Shown here: one piece after another, positions 1 to 9,368 of the stretch | Numbering within the stretch: position 1 is the stretch's first letter | Layout: each line of letters begins with the position of its first letter | Assembly (NCBI GenBank): GCA_001275005.1 | Contig: JWZX01002082.1 | Span: 1 to 18,323, forward strand | DNA from: Chrysochromulina tobinii | Lineage: Eukaryota; Haptophyta; Prymnesiales; Chrysochromulinaceae | DNA: 18,323 nt | Direction: 5' to 3' | The notes under the pieces: generated by a model | Databases searched by the model: none | Told to the model about the DNA's origin: nothing | What the model saw: the letters and a program-made list of their open reading frames with translations, nothing else | Translations under genes and position numbers: made by a program

Positions 1-645
1 CTTGCTCATGTCATCGAGCATGACTTTAGGCTGCCCGCCGGCGAGGTAGGGGCGCTTCTCGACCGGTACCGTTGGCCAGACGACGCCAGGCGTCGGCACG
101 TGATGATCATCTTGCGCAAGACCTTGGAGGCGGTCTTGGAGTTCCGCGGCGCAGTGGATGCCGCCGTGTTGGGCAGTGGGAGCGCCGTGTTGGGCAGTGC
201 GAGCCTTCAGGAGGTTGGGCAGTGGGAGCGCCGTGTTGGGCTCGCTGTGCAGCATTCGCACGGCCGTTTGATCCAGACCATCGAGGGGGTGCTCGACGAG
301 CATGCGAAGCGTGCAGATCCAACGGAGGCGCTGGGTGGGCGCATCTTCAGAGCGGTGGCGGACTGTGCGATTGCGCATGCGGCGGCGGCGAAGGCGGCGG
401 CGAAGGCGGCGGCAGAGGAAGCGGCGATTCGCAGCGGCGAAGGCAGAGGCTGCGGCTGCGGCGAATCATCAGCGGAGGCAGCGGCGATGCGTGCTCTGGC
501 AGGGCTGCAGATCTCGCCTCAACCTCCCACGTTCTCGCCTGATCTCGCGGCATTGCAGATCTCGCCTCAATCTCCCCTGATCTCGCCTGATCTCGCGGGT
601 CTGCAGATCTCGCCTCAGCCTCTCCCACCCCTGCCGCACCCGTAA
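1..645 (+). CDS. 3' exon of an unrecognised gene, partial
   Basis: The + frame is open from the first base of the window to a TAA at 643-645, so the 5' part lies outside. The first ~35 residues and the stretch around 240-350 look like ordinary protein (LAHVIEHDFRLPAGEVGALL; HGRLIQTIEGVLDEHAKRAD), with charged helical character. From about 360 to 430 it is alanine-rich (AAAAKAAAKAAAEEAA), and the last 45 residues are a threefold repeat built on LQISPQ..SPDLA. I recognise no domain. The tail repeat resembles the local intron-type repeats (GATCTCGCC units), and 161-240 holds short repeats of GCCGTGTTGGGCAGTG, so parts could be intron and the true end could be earlier. Opposite-strand frames here are shorter or cover only the repeats. 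It would be convergent with the channel gene that ends at 1119. Confidence 0.4.
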   Translation, partial: LAHVIEHDFRLPAGEVGALLDRYRWPDDARRRHVMIILRKTLEAVLEFRGAVDAAVLGSGSAVLGSASLQEVGQWERRVGLAVQHSHGRLIQTIEGVLDEHAKRADPTEALGGRIFRAVADCAIAHAAAAKAAAKAAAEEAAIRSGEGRGCGCGESSAEAAAMRALAGLQISPQPPTFSPDLAALQISPQSPLISPDLAGLQISPQPLPPLPHP

Positions 646-1118
646 CCCCACGCCAGGCGCTGGCCCGCGTGGGATTTGGGTGGAAAGCGGCGGCCATAAA
701 CACTAGCCGCCGATCTGTGTTCTGCGGAACAGCTCTGCGTTTGGGCTGGGCGCGCACGTGCTGCGGGGTGAGTTCTAGTCTACCCACTACCGTACCCGCC
801 CCATGCCGTACGTACTATCTGAATCTGTATGATTTGTAAACGTAGCGTACCGTGTGCATGGGACTTTTCACGAACACACGATCGAAGGGAGCTCGAATTC
901 TCTTGTGCTGCTGCTCTCCCCAGCGGGGGCGCTATGGGGGATGGGCCCGATCGGGGGGGCGCTGGCGCTGTGTCCAAGTGGAGGAGCCATTGGGCAAGCG
1001 CGGCGCAGCGCGGCTACGGGCCAGTACTGCGCTCTACCTGTGACATCCAGACTGTAAGAGAGATATTATTCGGAATTATGGTGGCGGGTGGCGGTGGGGT
1101 ATCGGCCTTCACATGTCG
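646..1118. other. Intergenic gap between convergent genes
   Basis: About 470 bases between the stop of the leftmost gene and the stop of the channel gene. I see no coding frame with gene-like composition, no clear poly(A) signal and no RNA gene. There are short G/C-rich palindromic runs near 920-960 and nothing else I can support. Confidence 0.5.
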
Positions 1119-4100
1119 TTATATGCGAATGACGGTGCCGAGCACCGCAGGGCCGAGTTTCTGCTGCGTCCCTGGTCCTTGGCTGATCGCATGCGTCCCT
1201 GGTCCTTGGCTGATCGCACCTTCGTCGGCTGCCGCGCCTCCGTCAGAGGTCGTACGATGATTGCGATCTCGCCCGATCTCGTCCGATCTCGTCCGATCTC
1301 CGTCAGAGGTCGTATGAGGGGTCCTAGGGGTGGTGCGTGCCATGGTGGGCGCCTCAAGCCCTGCCAGCCTCCTCACGCCGGAAGAGCGCCCTGCCGAGCA
1401 CTCGCATGCGGCCGCCTCACTCGGCGGTCGAGAGGAGGAGCGCCGTGCCGAGCGCGCACCAGGGTGCGATGTCGCGGCAATGGCTCGCGTCGGCGGGCTG
1501 TGGTCGCACGGGGCGTTGGCGGTGGTGCCGCGCAAAGATGTCTCGGCCGTTAGCTCGGGCGTTATCTCGGCTGTTAGCTCGGGCGTGATCTCGGCCGTTA
1601 GCTCGGGTGTTTCCTCCGATGGGCCCTCGGATGAGCCAGAGCCAGCTGGCATCGAAGGCCCTAGACCCACAGGTGTGCTCGGGGCGGCGCTCGGCACGGC
1701 GCTCGACCTCAAATTGTCGGACAATGCCTTGACGAGGTCGGCAATCTGATTGACCGACGACTCTATGCGATCGAAACGGTTGGTCGTGTGTTCGTGATCA
1801 ATTCGGATCCTATCGGCGAGCCGAGCCTGGGCTTCTTGCAACTCCTGGATACGATTAGGGGCCTGTGACGCCGCGCCCTTCACCTGCATGCGACGTGACA
1901 GCGGTCATCTCGCATCAGCGAGGCCATCCGAGAGGCCATCAGGGGCGATCTCGCTGCAGCTCACCCGGAGATCGCGCCTGTACTGCTCGAGAGCATTCTT
2001 CTCGACGTTCTTCATCAGCTCGATCACACTGGTGGTGCAGTTCTGGGAGAAGCCCCTTTCCGGACCGCCCGTGCGTTCAGAAGTGAGGCCGCAGAGGTGC
2101 AGCCAGCTTGCGATCTGGTAGGCGAGACACGCTCGAATCGGGCATGCATGAGTAGGGCACTCTGACTCTCAGATGCAATCCGATCCGAGACCGTCCGAGA
2201 TGCAATCCGATCCGAGACCGTCCGAGGTGCAACCAGATCCGAGACCGTCCGAGATGCAATCCGATCCGAGACCGTCCGAGACCATCCGAGGCAATCACAC
2301 CTTGTAAATGAACGAGACGCTCCACTTTATGGGGCCCTTGAAAAGGTGTTCGAGCAAGTTGAGCGGTGGTGGGAAGAGGGAGCGCATGTCCTTGAACTCG
2401 AGGATCACGCCCACGCGGCGAAACTTGCGATAGTTGGTGGACTTATCTTTCACAGACTCGTACTGCGTCGTCATCTTGGCAATGAGCCTACGGAAAAAAA
2501 AGCGATGACCGAGGCTCTCAGAGGCACTCAGAGGCACTCAGTCAGGCGCAATCAGAGGCTCATCATACAGGTTGACGATGTAGATCGTGGTGAAGGCAGA
2601 GTAAAAGTACTGGACCGTAATCAGCATGCCGCCCATCAGCCCCTGGCTGGGCGTGTACGTGTCGCCAAGGAGCTCGTAGGTGTACTCGATGTCGAAATCG
2701 CCCAGAATCGCTCGGAATCCGTACCAAAACGGGCGAAGGAAATAGCGAGGGTCGGAGCCGCCGATGGGCGCGAGGCCTGCAAACGCGGCGCCGAAGCCAA
2801 TCGCCGACCACACGATCATCAGCAGGAGCCATTTGGAGCCCGAAAACATGGCAGACCTGCCATATTAGGGCAGTCGAAGCGGACGGAGGGCGATTCCAGA
2901 TTAAGCCATCGGTAGACCATACCATGGTACATGCAGGGTCGTCATCAGTGGTCATTAGCGGTCATCAGTGGTCATCAGGACCATACATACAGGGTCATCG
3001 GATGGCAAGCATATGGTGCAATCTTGGTGCAATCAATCAGCGCACAAGGATTGTGCTGAGCTCCCCAATCAATCAGCGCACAAGATTGTGCTGAGCTCCC
3101 CAATCAATCAGCGCACAAGATTGTGGTGAGCTCCCAATCAATCAGCGCACAAGATTGTGGTAAGCTCCCCGACAGCGGGAAGGACGGCTAGGTAGTCCCA
3201 AAAGCGGATGAAGACAAAAATGGTCGAGGTAGCGAAGCCGCACTGCACAAGCTGCATGAGACCATCGATTCGCGTGGCGCTTGGTGGCAGTCAGTGCCAA
3301 TCAGAGGTAGTCGGTGGACAGAAATCAGTGGTAATCAAGGGTCATCCGTGGCAATCACCTGCATGAGATAGTCAATCTGTTGTGTCTCTAGCCCCAGCCG
3401 ACCAGTCGACAGAGAGGCCGACATCAACGCACCGCTCGGCATGGCGTGCGCCGAGTCGATGCCATCATACCAGATGACGATACGAATCCCGAGCACGCTC
3501 ATCATGGTACACACGTTGAAGGCATCCAGCAGATTCCACACGTCACGAAAGTAGGTGCTCCCGTTATGGTAACACTGTGCCAACAATGAGTGGCAATCAT
3601 TCGCAGTCAGCGGCAATCATTCGCAGTCAGCGGCAATCATTCCCAGTCGGCGTCAATCAGTTGCACTCGGGGGCCATGCAGTGGCCCTCCGCAGCACATC
3701 CGTGGCGATCCGCGGTCATCAAGCCACACCTGTTGCAATCAGAGGTCATCAAGCCACACCTGTTGCAATCAGAGGGCATCGGAGGTCATCAAACCACACC
3801 TGCTGTAACTCCTCGACCGCCCGGCCGACCACATAGGCGTAGATGAGGAACTCAATCAAGATGGGCGCGTTGAGCTTGTTCGGTAGCAGTGTGTAGAAGT
3901 GGGTCGATCGGTGGGCCCACGAGCTGATCCTTTCATTTGCCTGCGACTCATCGCGGAGCTGCAGGGCTGTGGGCATGATGATGATGAAGAGCGTCGCGTG
4001 CTGCAAGAAGAAGGCGGTGTGCACCATGAACTTGACGCGCGGGATTTCGAAGAAGCCCCCCCACTCATTCACCCAGAACGCGCGGTAGCTGCGGAAGAGT

Positions 4101-7100
4101 TGCTCGATCTCCCTCCATGTATCTCGCGACAACTGCACCTCTTCCCTCACGAATGATCGTAAACTGAAGCCGCGCTGCGAGCCGGTTGAAAATTCTTCGT
4201 TCTCGATTGAATCTCTGTAGTCTATTTCGACGCCACGGCCGCGAGCCTCTGCCTGCTTCTTGGGAGCGATCTCGGCTCGATCTGCCTGCGTCTTGGGAGC
4301 GATCTCGGCTCGATCTGCCTGCTTCTTGGGAGCGATCTCGGCTCGATCTGCCTGCTTCTTGGGAGCGATCTCGGCTTGAGCTGCCTGCTTCTTGGGAGCG
4401 ATCTCGGCTTGAGCTGCCTGCTTCTTGGGAGCGATCTCGGCTCGAGCTGCCGAAGGATCCTCGGCGAGTCTCAGCTGCACCAGTGGGGGAAGGAAGTAGC
4501 TCGTCAAGCCAAGTGTGCCCAAATCTAAAATGTAGATGACCGCCTGGGAGGACGAAGCACAATCACGTGAAACAAGGTGCAATCAGGTGCAATCGGGTGC
4601 AATCGGGTGCAATCGGGTGCAATCAGGTGCCCAGATCGGAGGATGTAGATGACCGCGTGGGAGGGCGAAGCACAATCGAGTCGACTCAGGGGCGATCAGG
4701 TGCCATCAGGTCTTCTTGGGGTCTTATTGGGGAACCATCCGTAGGAGTTCGCGCGTGCCTGGATGACGAGCGCCACCGTAGTTGTCGTCGGCAGGATCAT
4801 CGCCTTCGAACCGACGTACTCGCCGTGGTAGTAGCGCTCAAGCAACTCCTGGCAGTTCGGCGTCGCCACGAAGAATCGGCACGGGAGATCCTGATCACAG
4901 GCCTCATCCATCACCGACTTCTCCCACACCTTGTGAGGTCCCTTTTGAGGAACCATCGTGAGCAGTTGCATCGCCGCATCCTTCTCGATCAAGTTGAGCA
5001 CGCCGCACGCCCAATCCTCGTACTCGAGGGCGTGCAGATTGGCCTGCACGCCGTCATCGTCGAGGTCCTTGGCAATCTTATGGAGTAGACGGGATGCAAT
5101 GATCGCGGCGCGGATGGGCGAGGTGGTCTTGTGCCAGAGCATGCGTGCGATACTATCTTCCCCAGTGAGCACCGCCCACATCATCAAGTCGGTCCAATCT
5201 GGTTTGAGGTCTGCATACCGACGACCAGCTGAGGCTCCGCCAAGTTTGGCACCCATTACGGTGCCGAAAAGGTTTGCGGCATTCTGCCCCACCTTCTGCA
5301 GCTCTTCGGCGGCCCGCTTGGACTGTTTCTGGAACCCATCAGCGGCAAACTTGGACTGCTGCATCAGCTTCTCCGCCGGTCGGCAGGAGGCCAGGAGCGA
5401 CGGGGGATTCCCCCGGGAGTGGTCCTCGGCATGCAAGTGCTCACCATGGCGCCCACCTCTTCCCCACAGGTAACTGGAGTGGTCCTCGGCGCGACCATCG
5501 GAGCGCTGCATAAATGGTGAATACCACTGGTGCCGCGTCTCCATGACTGCCAAAGGAAGCATTACGTCCGATACGGAGTCAAGAGAGCTTGGGGAGAGAG
5601 AAAAGTCCGTCGGGGAGCACTGTGAAAGGTCCGCCGGGGAGCGCGCAGAGGACGTCTGCAATTTGCGACACGTCGTCTTCCACAGCGAGCGCCGAGTCTG
5701 CGTCAAGGCTTGCCGATGGAGCTGGTACCTGCAATGAAGAGGCATCAAGAGGCATTAAGAGGCATCAAGGAGGGAACATCCATACGCAATCACGAGGAAT
5801 CTCCACAAGCAACTCAGAGCACCCAAGAGGCAATGAACAGGCACACAATCAGCAATTAACGAAATGAACAGGCACTCATTCAGCTATTATCGGAGGGGCC
5901 ATGAGTGGAGCTGGTACCGTAGATGCGTGTCGTACCCCACGAAACTCCCCGCCCACTCGAGGAGCTCGAAGCCCGAGATCTTGATGTCAATCAAGCCTTC
6001 CTTTTCGGCTGACGAATGCCTCAGCTTTCTCCGCGAGCGAGCAAACTTCAGAGATGTCCTCGAAACGGATAAGGAGAAGTTCCTCCTGGGCTGCTTGCCC
6101 TTCTCGCCGACTCTTCTCCTGGACAAGCCCGTGTCGCCGACAGACATGCCATCCTGATGGGGCTCCAAGTTTGCTTGTACGAATCGTTGAAAGGCCTGCC
6201 AGGGTGTGAGAGAGACGGTTCGGGTCGCCATCACCACCATGGCAATCTGCGGCTATCCGTGGTCATCACCAGTGGTAATCCGCGGCTATCCACGTGTCAA
6301 TCCGTGTTCGCATCAGCACGATGCGATAAGGATCATTGTCCTATTCACATGCAATCTCGTGCAATCAAGTGCACTCAGCAGCACTGACCTGCACGATGCG
6401 AAACGGATCATTATCCTTCCGCCAAAGTTTGTCAAAGTTGACCAACGTCTCATCCGCATTGTAGTCGATCAGCGTCTGCACCACGCGCTCGGCGGCGGCC
6501 GACGTAGTGCCGGCGATCAGGGCAGCTTGGAAGGCACGGGTCAACCCTTCGGAGTCAACTGCACTCGACATGGCCAGCTGCCATATTAGGGCGGGCCCAC
6601 GTGGCTCGAGGACGGACGTGTCAGGCCGGATGCATAGCTGGACCCAATCAAAGGGCCATCAGAGGGCCATCAAAAGGCCATCAGAGGGCCATCAAAGGGC
6701 CATCAGAGGGTCATCAGAGGGTCATTAGAGGACCATCAGAGGCCATCAGAGGACCATCAGAGGCCATCAGAGGGCCATCAGAGGGCCATCAATGGGCACT
6801 CAGCAGCAGTCTCGCCTGCGACTCGATGACGGAAGGCTCCGACCACTTGACCGCATGCATGATCGCATCGACTGTCGAGGCGCAGTCGTCAAGGATGGCC
6901 TCGAGGATGACCACATCCAAATCTTTCTGAGCGCCACCGAGATCCTGCATTGAGGAGGACAGAACTTGATAAACAGTGGCACTCAGTGGCAACAGGGGCT
7001 ATCTCGAGAGGCAATCATCTCGGGGCTATCTCGAGAGGCAATCATCTCACCTGGGTAGAGTGGAAGAACTTGATCATCTTGGTCTGATTCGCGCCGGTAC

Positions 7101-8569
7101 GCCTCATGCCGAGCTCCTTGACGCGTGGGAACTTTTGGTGCACAGCCTTGAGGTACTTTGGATTACGTGTGCCCGCCTCCGGCAGCGCGCCCCATCTGAT
7201 GATGAGGAAGGCCATCAGTGGCAATCTGGAACGTGCCCCATCTGATGAGGAAGGACATCAGTGGCAATCTGGAACGTGCCCCCACCTGAAATATTTGTAG
7301 ATGTCGGTTGCAACGCCGCCCGAGTCGGCGATGATGACGATGGGGCGTTTGTCCTCGAGTGCCTGTAGGATGACGTCGAGAGTGACTGGGCCGCCACCCA
7401 CCTGCATGCAACGCAATCAGAGACCATCAGTAGGATGACGTCGAGAGTGACTGGGCCGCCACCCACCTGCATGCAACGCAATCAGAGACCATCAGAGACC
7501 ATCAGAGATCATCAGAGACCATCAGATGGATGCCACTCACCACGACAAGCACCATGGGGACCGGGAGGATGCTATCATCCTCCGCCCCTTTCGCCGCTTG
7601 TTCATCGCAGATCCGCCTCTCTAACGCAGCACGAAACATGATCTCACCTGATGAGGGAAGCCATCATAGGTCATCAGAGGTCATCAGAGGTCATCAGAGG
7701 TCATCAGTGGTCATCAGAGGTCATCTGAGGTCAACTGAGGTCATCGAGCTGGCTCACCGCCAAAAGTCCCCTCCGTCCCGTCATCCACGAGCAGAAAGTG
7801 GGAATGGTTCGGATCAAGGTCGACGCGATTCTTGTGAGCCAAACCATTTTGCCGCTGATGGAGAATGGCATTCTTGGCGTGACCGTGCCAAGATTCTCGG
7901 CTCGGCCCCACAGAGCCCTCGGCGGCGGACATCTCATAAGACGCGACTGTCATCGGCAGGTGGCGCAAGAAGAGAGAGAGAGGGGGAGAAGTCGTCAGAG
8001 CCTATCAGAGGCACTCAGTGGCCATCAAGTCATCAAGTCCACTCACCGATCCCTGACGCGTTCATAAGGAGTTGCTCATGATTATGGACCACGCCCATAG
8101 TCGAAATACCAAGGCAGACGATCGGGTCCTCGCTCTCACGCACCGTCTGGCCGACCAGCTGCATGATGCCAGCGCACGTGCCGCCCGTGATGATCCACGC
8201 GTTCGTCCGCCGCGCGGCCTCGGCCAGCCCACGCCGGAAGATCAACTTTGGCAGCGACTTGAGCTCGTCGATTGTGCCCAGCGCGGCGCCCGTGACCGAG
8301 ATGATGACCGGTGGCGGCTCGAGGTGCCACACTTCCGTGAGCAGCTTGAACACGTCATCCATGTTGGTGTTGGCCGACACGGCCGCCCACTTGGCCGACT
8401 CGCGCTTGGCGCCAGGGAAGCGCAGTGCGCCAACACTAGCCCTCTTGCCATCGTGCAATTTCAAGCGCGACAACAACAAGCTGTCGACAGGTTGGGGTCC
8501 AGCTCTCCTCCTGTTCTCTCTTGTACGCTCCCTCGAGTTTGTACCGTCTCCAAAGTCTGGCGCGGCCAT
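1119..8569 (-). CDS. TRPM-like cation channel, 16 exons
   Basis: Exons: 8047-8569, 7758-7946, 7541-7647, 7286-7401, 7051-7195, 6816-6944, 6389-6577, 5918-6195, 4711-5728 (low end uncertain), 3800-4543, 3359-3574, 3151-3251, 2569-2856, 2301-2487, 1965-2114, 1119-1883; about 1714 residues, within the TRPM range. Residues ~85-300 are the TRPM N-terminal LSDAT/SLOG fold (VIISVTGAA, ITGGTCAGIM at 127-136, HSHFLLVDDGTEGTFGG, VVVGGGPVTLDVILQ, IVIIADSGGVATDI). TRPM homology helices follow (DLMMWAVLTGEDSIARMLW). Approximate membrane segments are S1 1069-1094, S2 1123-1142, S3 1157-1182, S4 1222-1245, S5 1258-1280 and S6 1326-1352, with pore loop FWYGFRAILGDFD near 1295-1307 and NLLIAKMTTQYESV after S6. 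The C-terminus has a coiled coil (~1470-1510) and Glu/Thr/Pro repeats. The ATG at 8569 (GGCCATGG) is the first in frame; an upstream exon cannot be excluded. I saw no Nudix or alpha-kinase domain. Probable role: plasma- or endo-membrane cation channel. The last ~150 residues could include unrecognised intron. Confidence 0.85.
2115..2300 (-). repeat. Channel intron 14 with ~27-nt tandem repeat
   Basis: The intron runs from donor AAG|GTGTGA (2300) to acceptor CTACCAG (2115). Its middle, about 2165-2290, is a tandem array on the theme GATCGGATTGCATCTCGGAC, about four copies with small changes. Splicing is phase 0 and joins FIYK to IASWLHLCG. Confidence 0.75.
2488..2568 (-). other. Channel intron 13, 81 bp, splits the end of S6
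   Basis: Donor CT|GTATGA and acceptor TTTTTTTTCCGTAG|G. This is one of the few introns here with a real pyrimidine tract before the 3' splice site. Joining gives YIVNL-LIAKMT, the expected end of S6 (phase 2). Confidence 0.85.
3046..3165 (-). repeat. 33-34 nt tandem repeat made of copies of the exon 12 donor junction
   Basis: On the gene strand, exon 12 ends ACCACAATCTT and intron 12 starts GTGCGCTGATTGATTG. This whole junction is repeated about four times from the exon edge into the intron (GCTCACCACAATC + TTGTGCGCTGATTGATTGGG). The exon-proximal copy is the splice site used, because it gives the frame GELTTI-L-SAMFSG (phase 2 into the exon at 2856). The downstream copies look like potential alternative donors. 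Confidence 0.8.
3575..3799 (-). repeat. Channel intron 10 with 20-nt repeats and extra donor-junction copies
   Basis: The donor is CAGCAG|GTGTGG at 3799. Two further copies of the junction, AACAG|GTGTGGCTTGATGACC, follow at about 3722-3775, each preceded by TGATTGC. Near the 3' end, 3591-3657, is a separate 20-nt tandem repeat (TGACTGCGAATGATTGCCGC), about three copies. The acceptor is GGCACAG|TGTTAC (phase 0). Confidence 0.8.
4250..4447 (-). repeat. Six in-frame 33-bp coding repeats (11 residues each) before S1
   Basis: Exon 10 of the channel encodes six tandem copies of an 11-residue unit of the form AEIAPKKQADR/AAQ, lying roughly 120 residues before S1 in the cytosolic pre-S1 region. The copies are nearly identical at DNA level (GCGATCTCGGCTCGATCTGC on the + strand), one with KT in place of KK. 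Unit length is a multiple of three, so copy number can change without a frameshift. Confidence 0.85.
4544..4710 (-). repeat. Channel intron 9, unresolved donor, with a copy of the exon 10 start
   Basis: The acceptor CCTCCCAG|GCGGTC (4543/4544) is clear, but no GT or GC donor fits between the last conserved codons and the in-frame TGA at 4696-4698. The boundary given (after AGA, 4711) is chosen only because it is phase 0. The intron carries a ~48-nt near copy of the exon 10 start region (4629-4677, against 4517-4564) and six 10-11 nt repeats GGTGCAATCG (about 4569-4630). Confidence 0.55.
5416..5490 (+). mobile_element. Inverted introner-like copy in channel exon 9, with 15-bp target duplication
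   Basis: A 45-bp insert (5431-5475) is bounded by perfect 15-bp direct repeats GGAGTGGTCCTCGGC (5416-5430 and 5476-5490). Read on the + strand the insert contains GCAAGTGCTCACCATGGCGC and then CTTCCCCACAGGT, the reverse-complement sense of the element in the P4H introns. The channel gene therefore holds it in the opposite orientation from the P4H and kinase copies. Insert plus one repeat is 60 bp, so translation stays in frame and adds 20 residues (~639-658, including YLWGRGGRHGEHLHAEDHS). Confidence 0.75.
5729..5917 (-). other. Channel intron 8 whose first bases repeat the next exon's first bases
   Basis: The intron begins GTACCAGCTCCACTC and exon 9 begins GTACCAGCTCCATCG, 12 identical bases, so the intron is bounded by a direct repeat. 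The donor is CTACG|GTACCAG and the acceptor TTGCAG|GTACCAG (phase 2), giving THLR-YQLHRQ. The centre holds GCCTCTTGATGCCTCTTAAT-type repeats. Confidence 0.8.
6578..6815 (-). other. Channel intron 6, probable GC-AG intron, filled with an 11-nt minisatellite
   Basis: No GT donor gives the right frame. CAG|GCGAGA at 6815 does, and matches the strong GC-donor consensus; the acceptor is ATATGGCAG (6578). The joined protein reads VIESQ-LAMSSAVDSEG (phase 0). About 6648-6790 is a minisatellite of GATGGCCCTCT on the gene strand, around 13 copies. The last 15 bases GCCCTAATATGGCAG are identical to the end of intron 12 and contain a plausible branch-point CTAAT. Confidence 0.65.
7196..7285 (-). repeat. 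Channel intron 4 made of junction-like tandem copies
   Basis: The intron starts GTGGGGGCACGTTCC. A ~45-nt unit (ATGGGGCACGTTCCAGATTG then CCTTCCTCATCAG) follows, and exon 5 itself starts ATGGGGCGCGCTGCC, so intron start, internal copy and exon start resemble each other. Each unit ends with a usable CATCAG acceptor. The frame (KYF-RWGALPEAG, phase 2) selects the most downstream one at 7196. Confidence 0.75.
7364..7504 (-). repeat. 65-nt duplication of the intron 3 acceptor and exon 4 start
   Basis: TTGCGTTGCATGCAG followed by GTGGGTGGCGGCCCAGTCAC and the rest of the exon start up to the codons for DVIL appears twice, offset by 65 nt (acceptors after 7402 and 7467). Only the proximal acceptor keeps frame with ALEDKRPIVIIAD; using the distal one would insert 65 nt and shift the frame. 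Confidence 0.85.
7660..7750 (-). repeat. 10-nt minisatellite in channel intron 2
   Basis: GATGACCTCT is repeated about eight or nine times on the gene strand (+ strand AGAGGTCATC). The intron (7648-7757) ends TTCCCTCATCAG, the 3' end shared with several other introns in the window. Confidence 0.85.
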
Positions 8570-8783
8570 GGCCAGACCTTGGCGAAGGGCGTCAGAGGGC
8601 GTGCGAACCACGGGGCCCGGGGGAAGTTTCGTCGGAACGCGTGAACGCCACCTTCTCGTCAGACACCGAAACCACCATCAAATCGCTCCCCCCCCGCTTT
8701 TCTGTCGACATTAGTCAGTCAGACAGTCAGTTTCGTCGCGGTCCCCCCGCGCGCACTACACCTCCGCGCCCTAATGTGATATG

Positions 8784-9368
8784 AGGGGTGGGGGAGTACG
8801 TGCCCGCGCTCACGCGTGCGTTGCCTTGGGCCGGTGTGTGGCCTTCGGTCGGCCGAAGATGAGCGTCTGGGGACACGCTGGTGCACGGAGCGCGCCTGCC
8901 AAAGTTGCATGCATTTCATTCACCACATCCCTTTTTTGGTACCTATCTGATGTTTCTGTTTCACCGTCTCGACGGACGGCTCCGCTCCCCTCGGTCAACA
9001 CAAGTACTGAGTACTCGCTCGCCTGTGGGATCCACCACGCCCAAAACGCCGCCTCCCCCGCACTCTGTGTGAAACTATAGACATTGGCTGTGAAACGGGT
9101 GTGAAAACCGGCACCGTCGCGGCTTCGGTCGTCGTTCGGGTTGAGTGTGTTGTTCGTGGGTTTGAAAGGTTGTGAGGTTCGTCTGTGTGGTCCGTGTGCC
9201 TTTGTGCGTCCGTGCGTCCGCGTGTCCTGGGGTGTGTGTCCCGGCTCCCCGGTGTCTTTTTACCGCTCCCGTAACTATACGTCGGAAAGGGGTGGGGGAG
9301 TAAGTGCCCGCGTCTCACAGGACGGCTCCGCTCCCCTCGGTCAACACAAGTACAGAGTACTCGCTCGC
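8784..9368 (+). repeat. Two-block direct duplication (A/B and A'/B')
   Basis: Block A (8784-8813, AGGGGTGGGGGAGTACGTGC...) recurs as A' (9288-9318). Block B (8974-9022, GGACGGCTCCGCTCCCCTCG...) recurs as B' (9320-9368) with one mismatch in 49. A' and B' are almost adjacent, whereas A and B are separated by 160 bases, which implies an insertion in one copy or a deletion in the other. Confidence 0.85.

Noticed and set aside
1380-1470. Another introner-like copy in the channel's last exon (GCGCCCTGCCGAGCACTCGC and neighbours)
   Set aside because: Resemblance to the element core is weak and the region is generally GC-rich; no flanking repeat was found.
1119-1560. A C-terminal Nudix or kinase domain on the channel, as in animal TRPM2/6/7
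   Set aside because: The C-terminal exon is coiled coil plus low-complexity sequence with no such motifs; part of it may be unrecognised intron.
6601-6930. Open frame on the + strand of GHQRAI/GPSEGHQ repeats
   Set aside because: It is translated intron minisatellite; the channel exons on the other strand explain the flanks.
8569-8611. Channel start at a GTG codon at 8611
   Set aside because: The gene is eukaryotic; the first in-frame ATG, with good surrounding bases, is at 8569.
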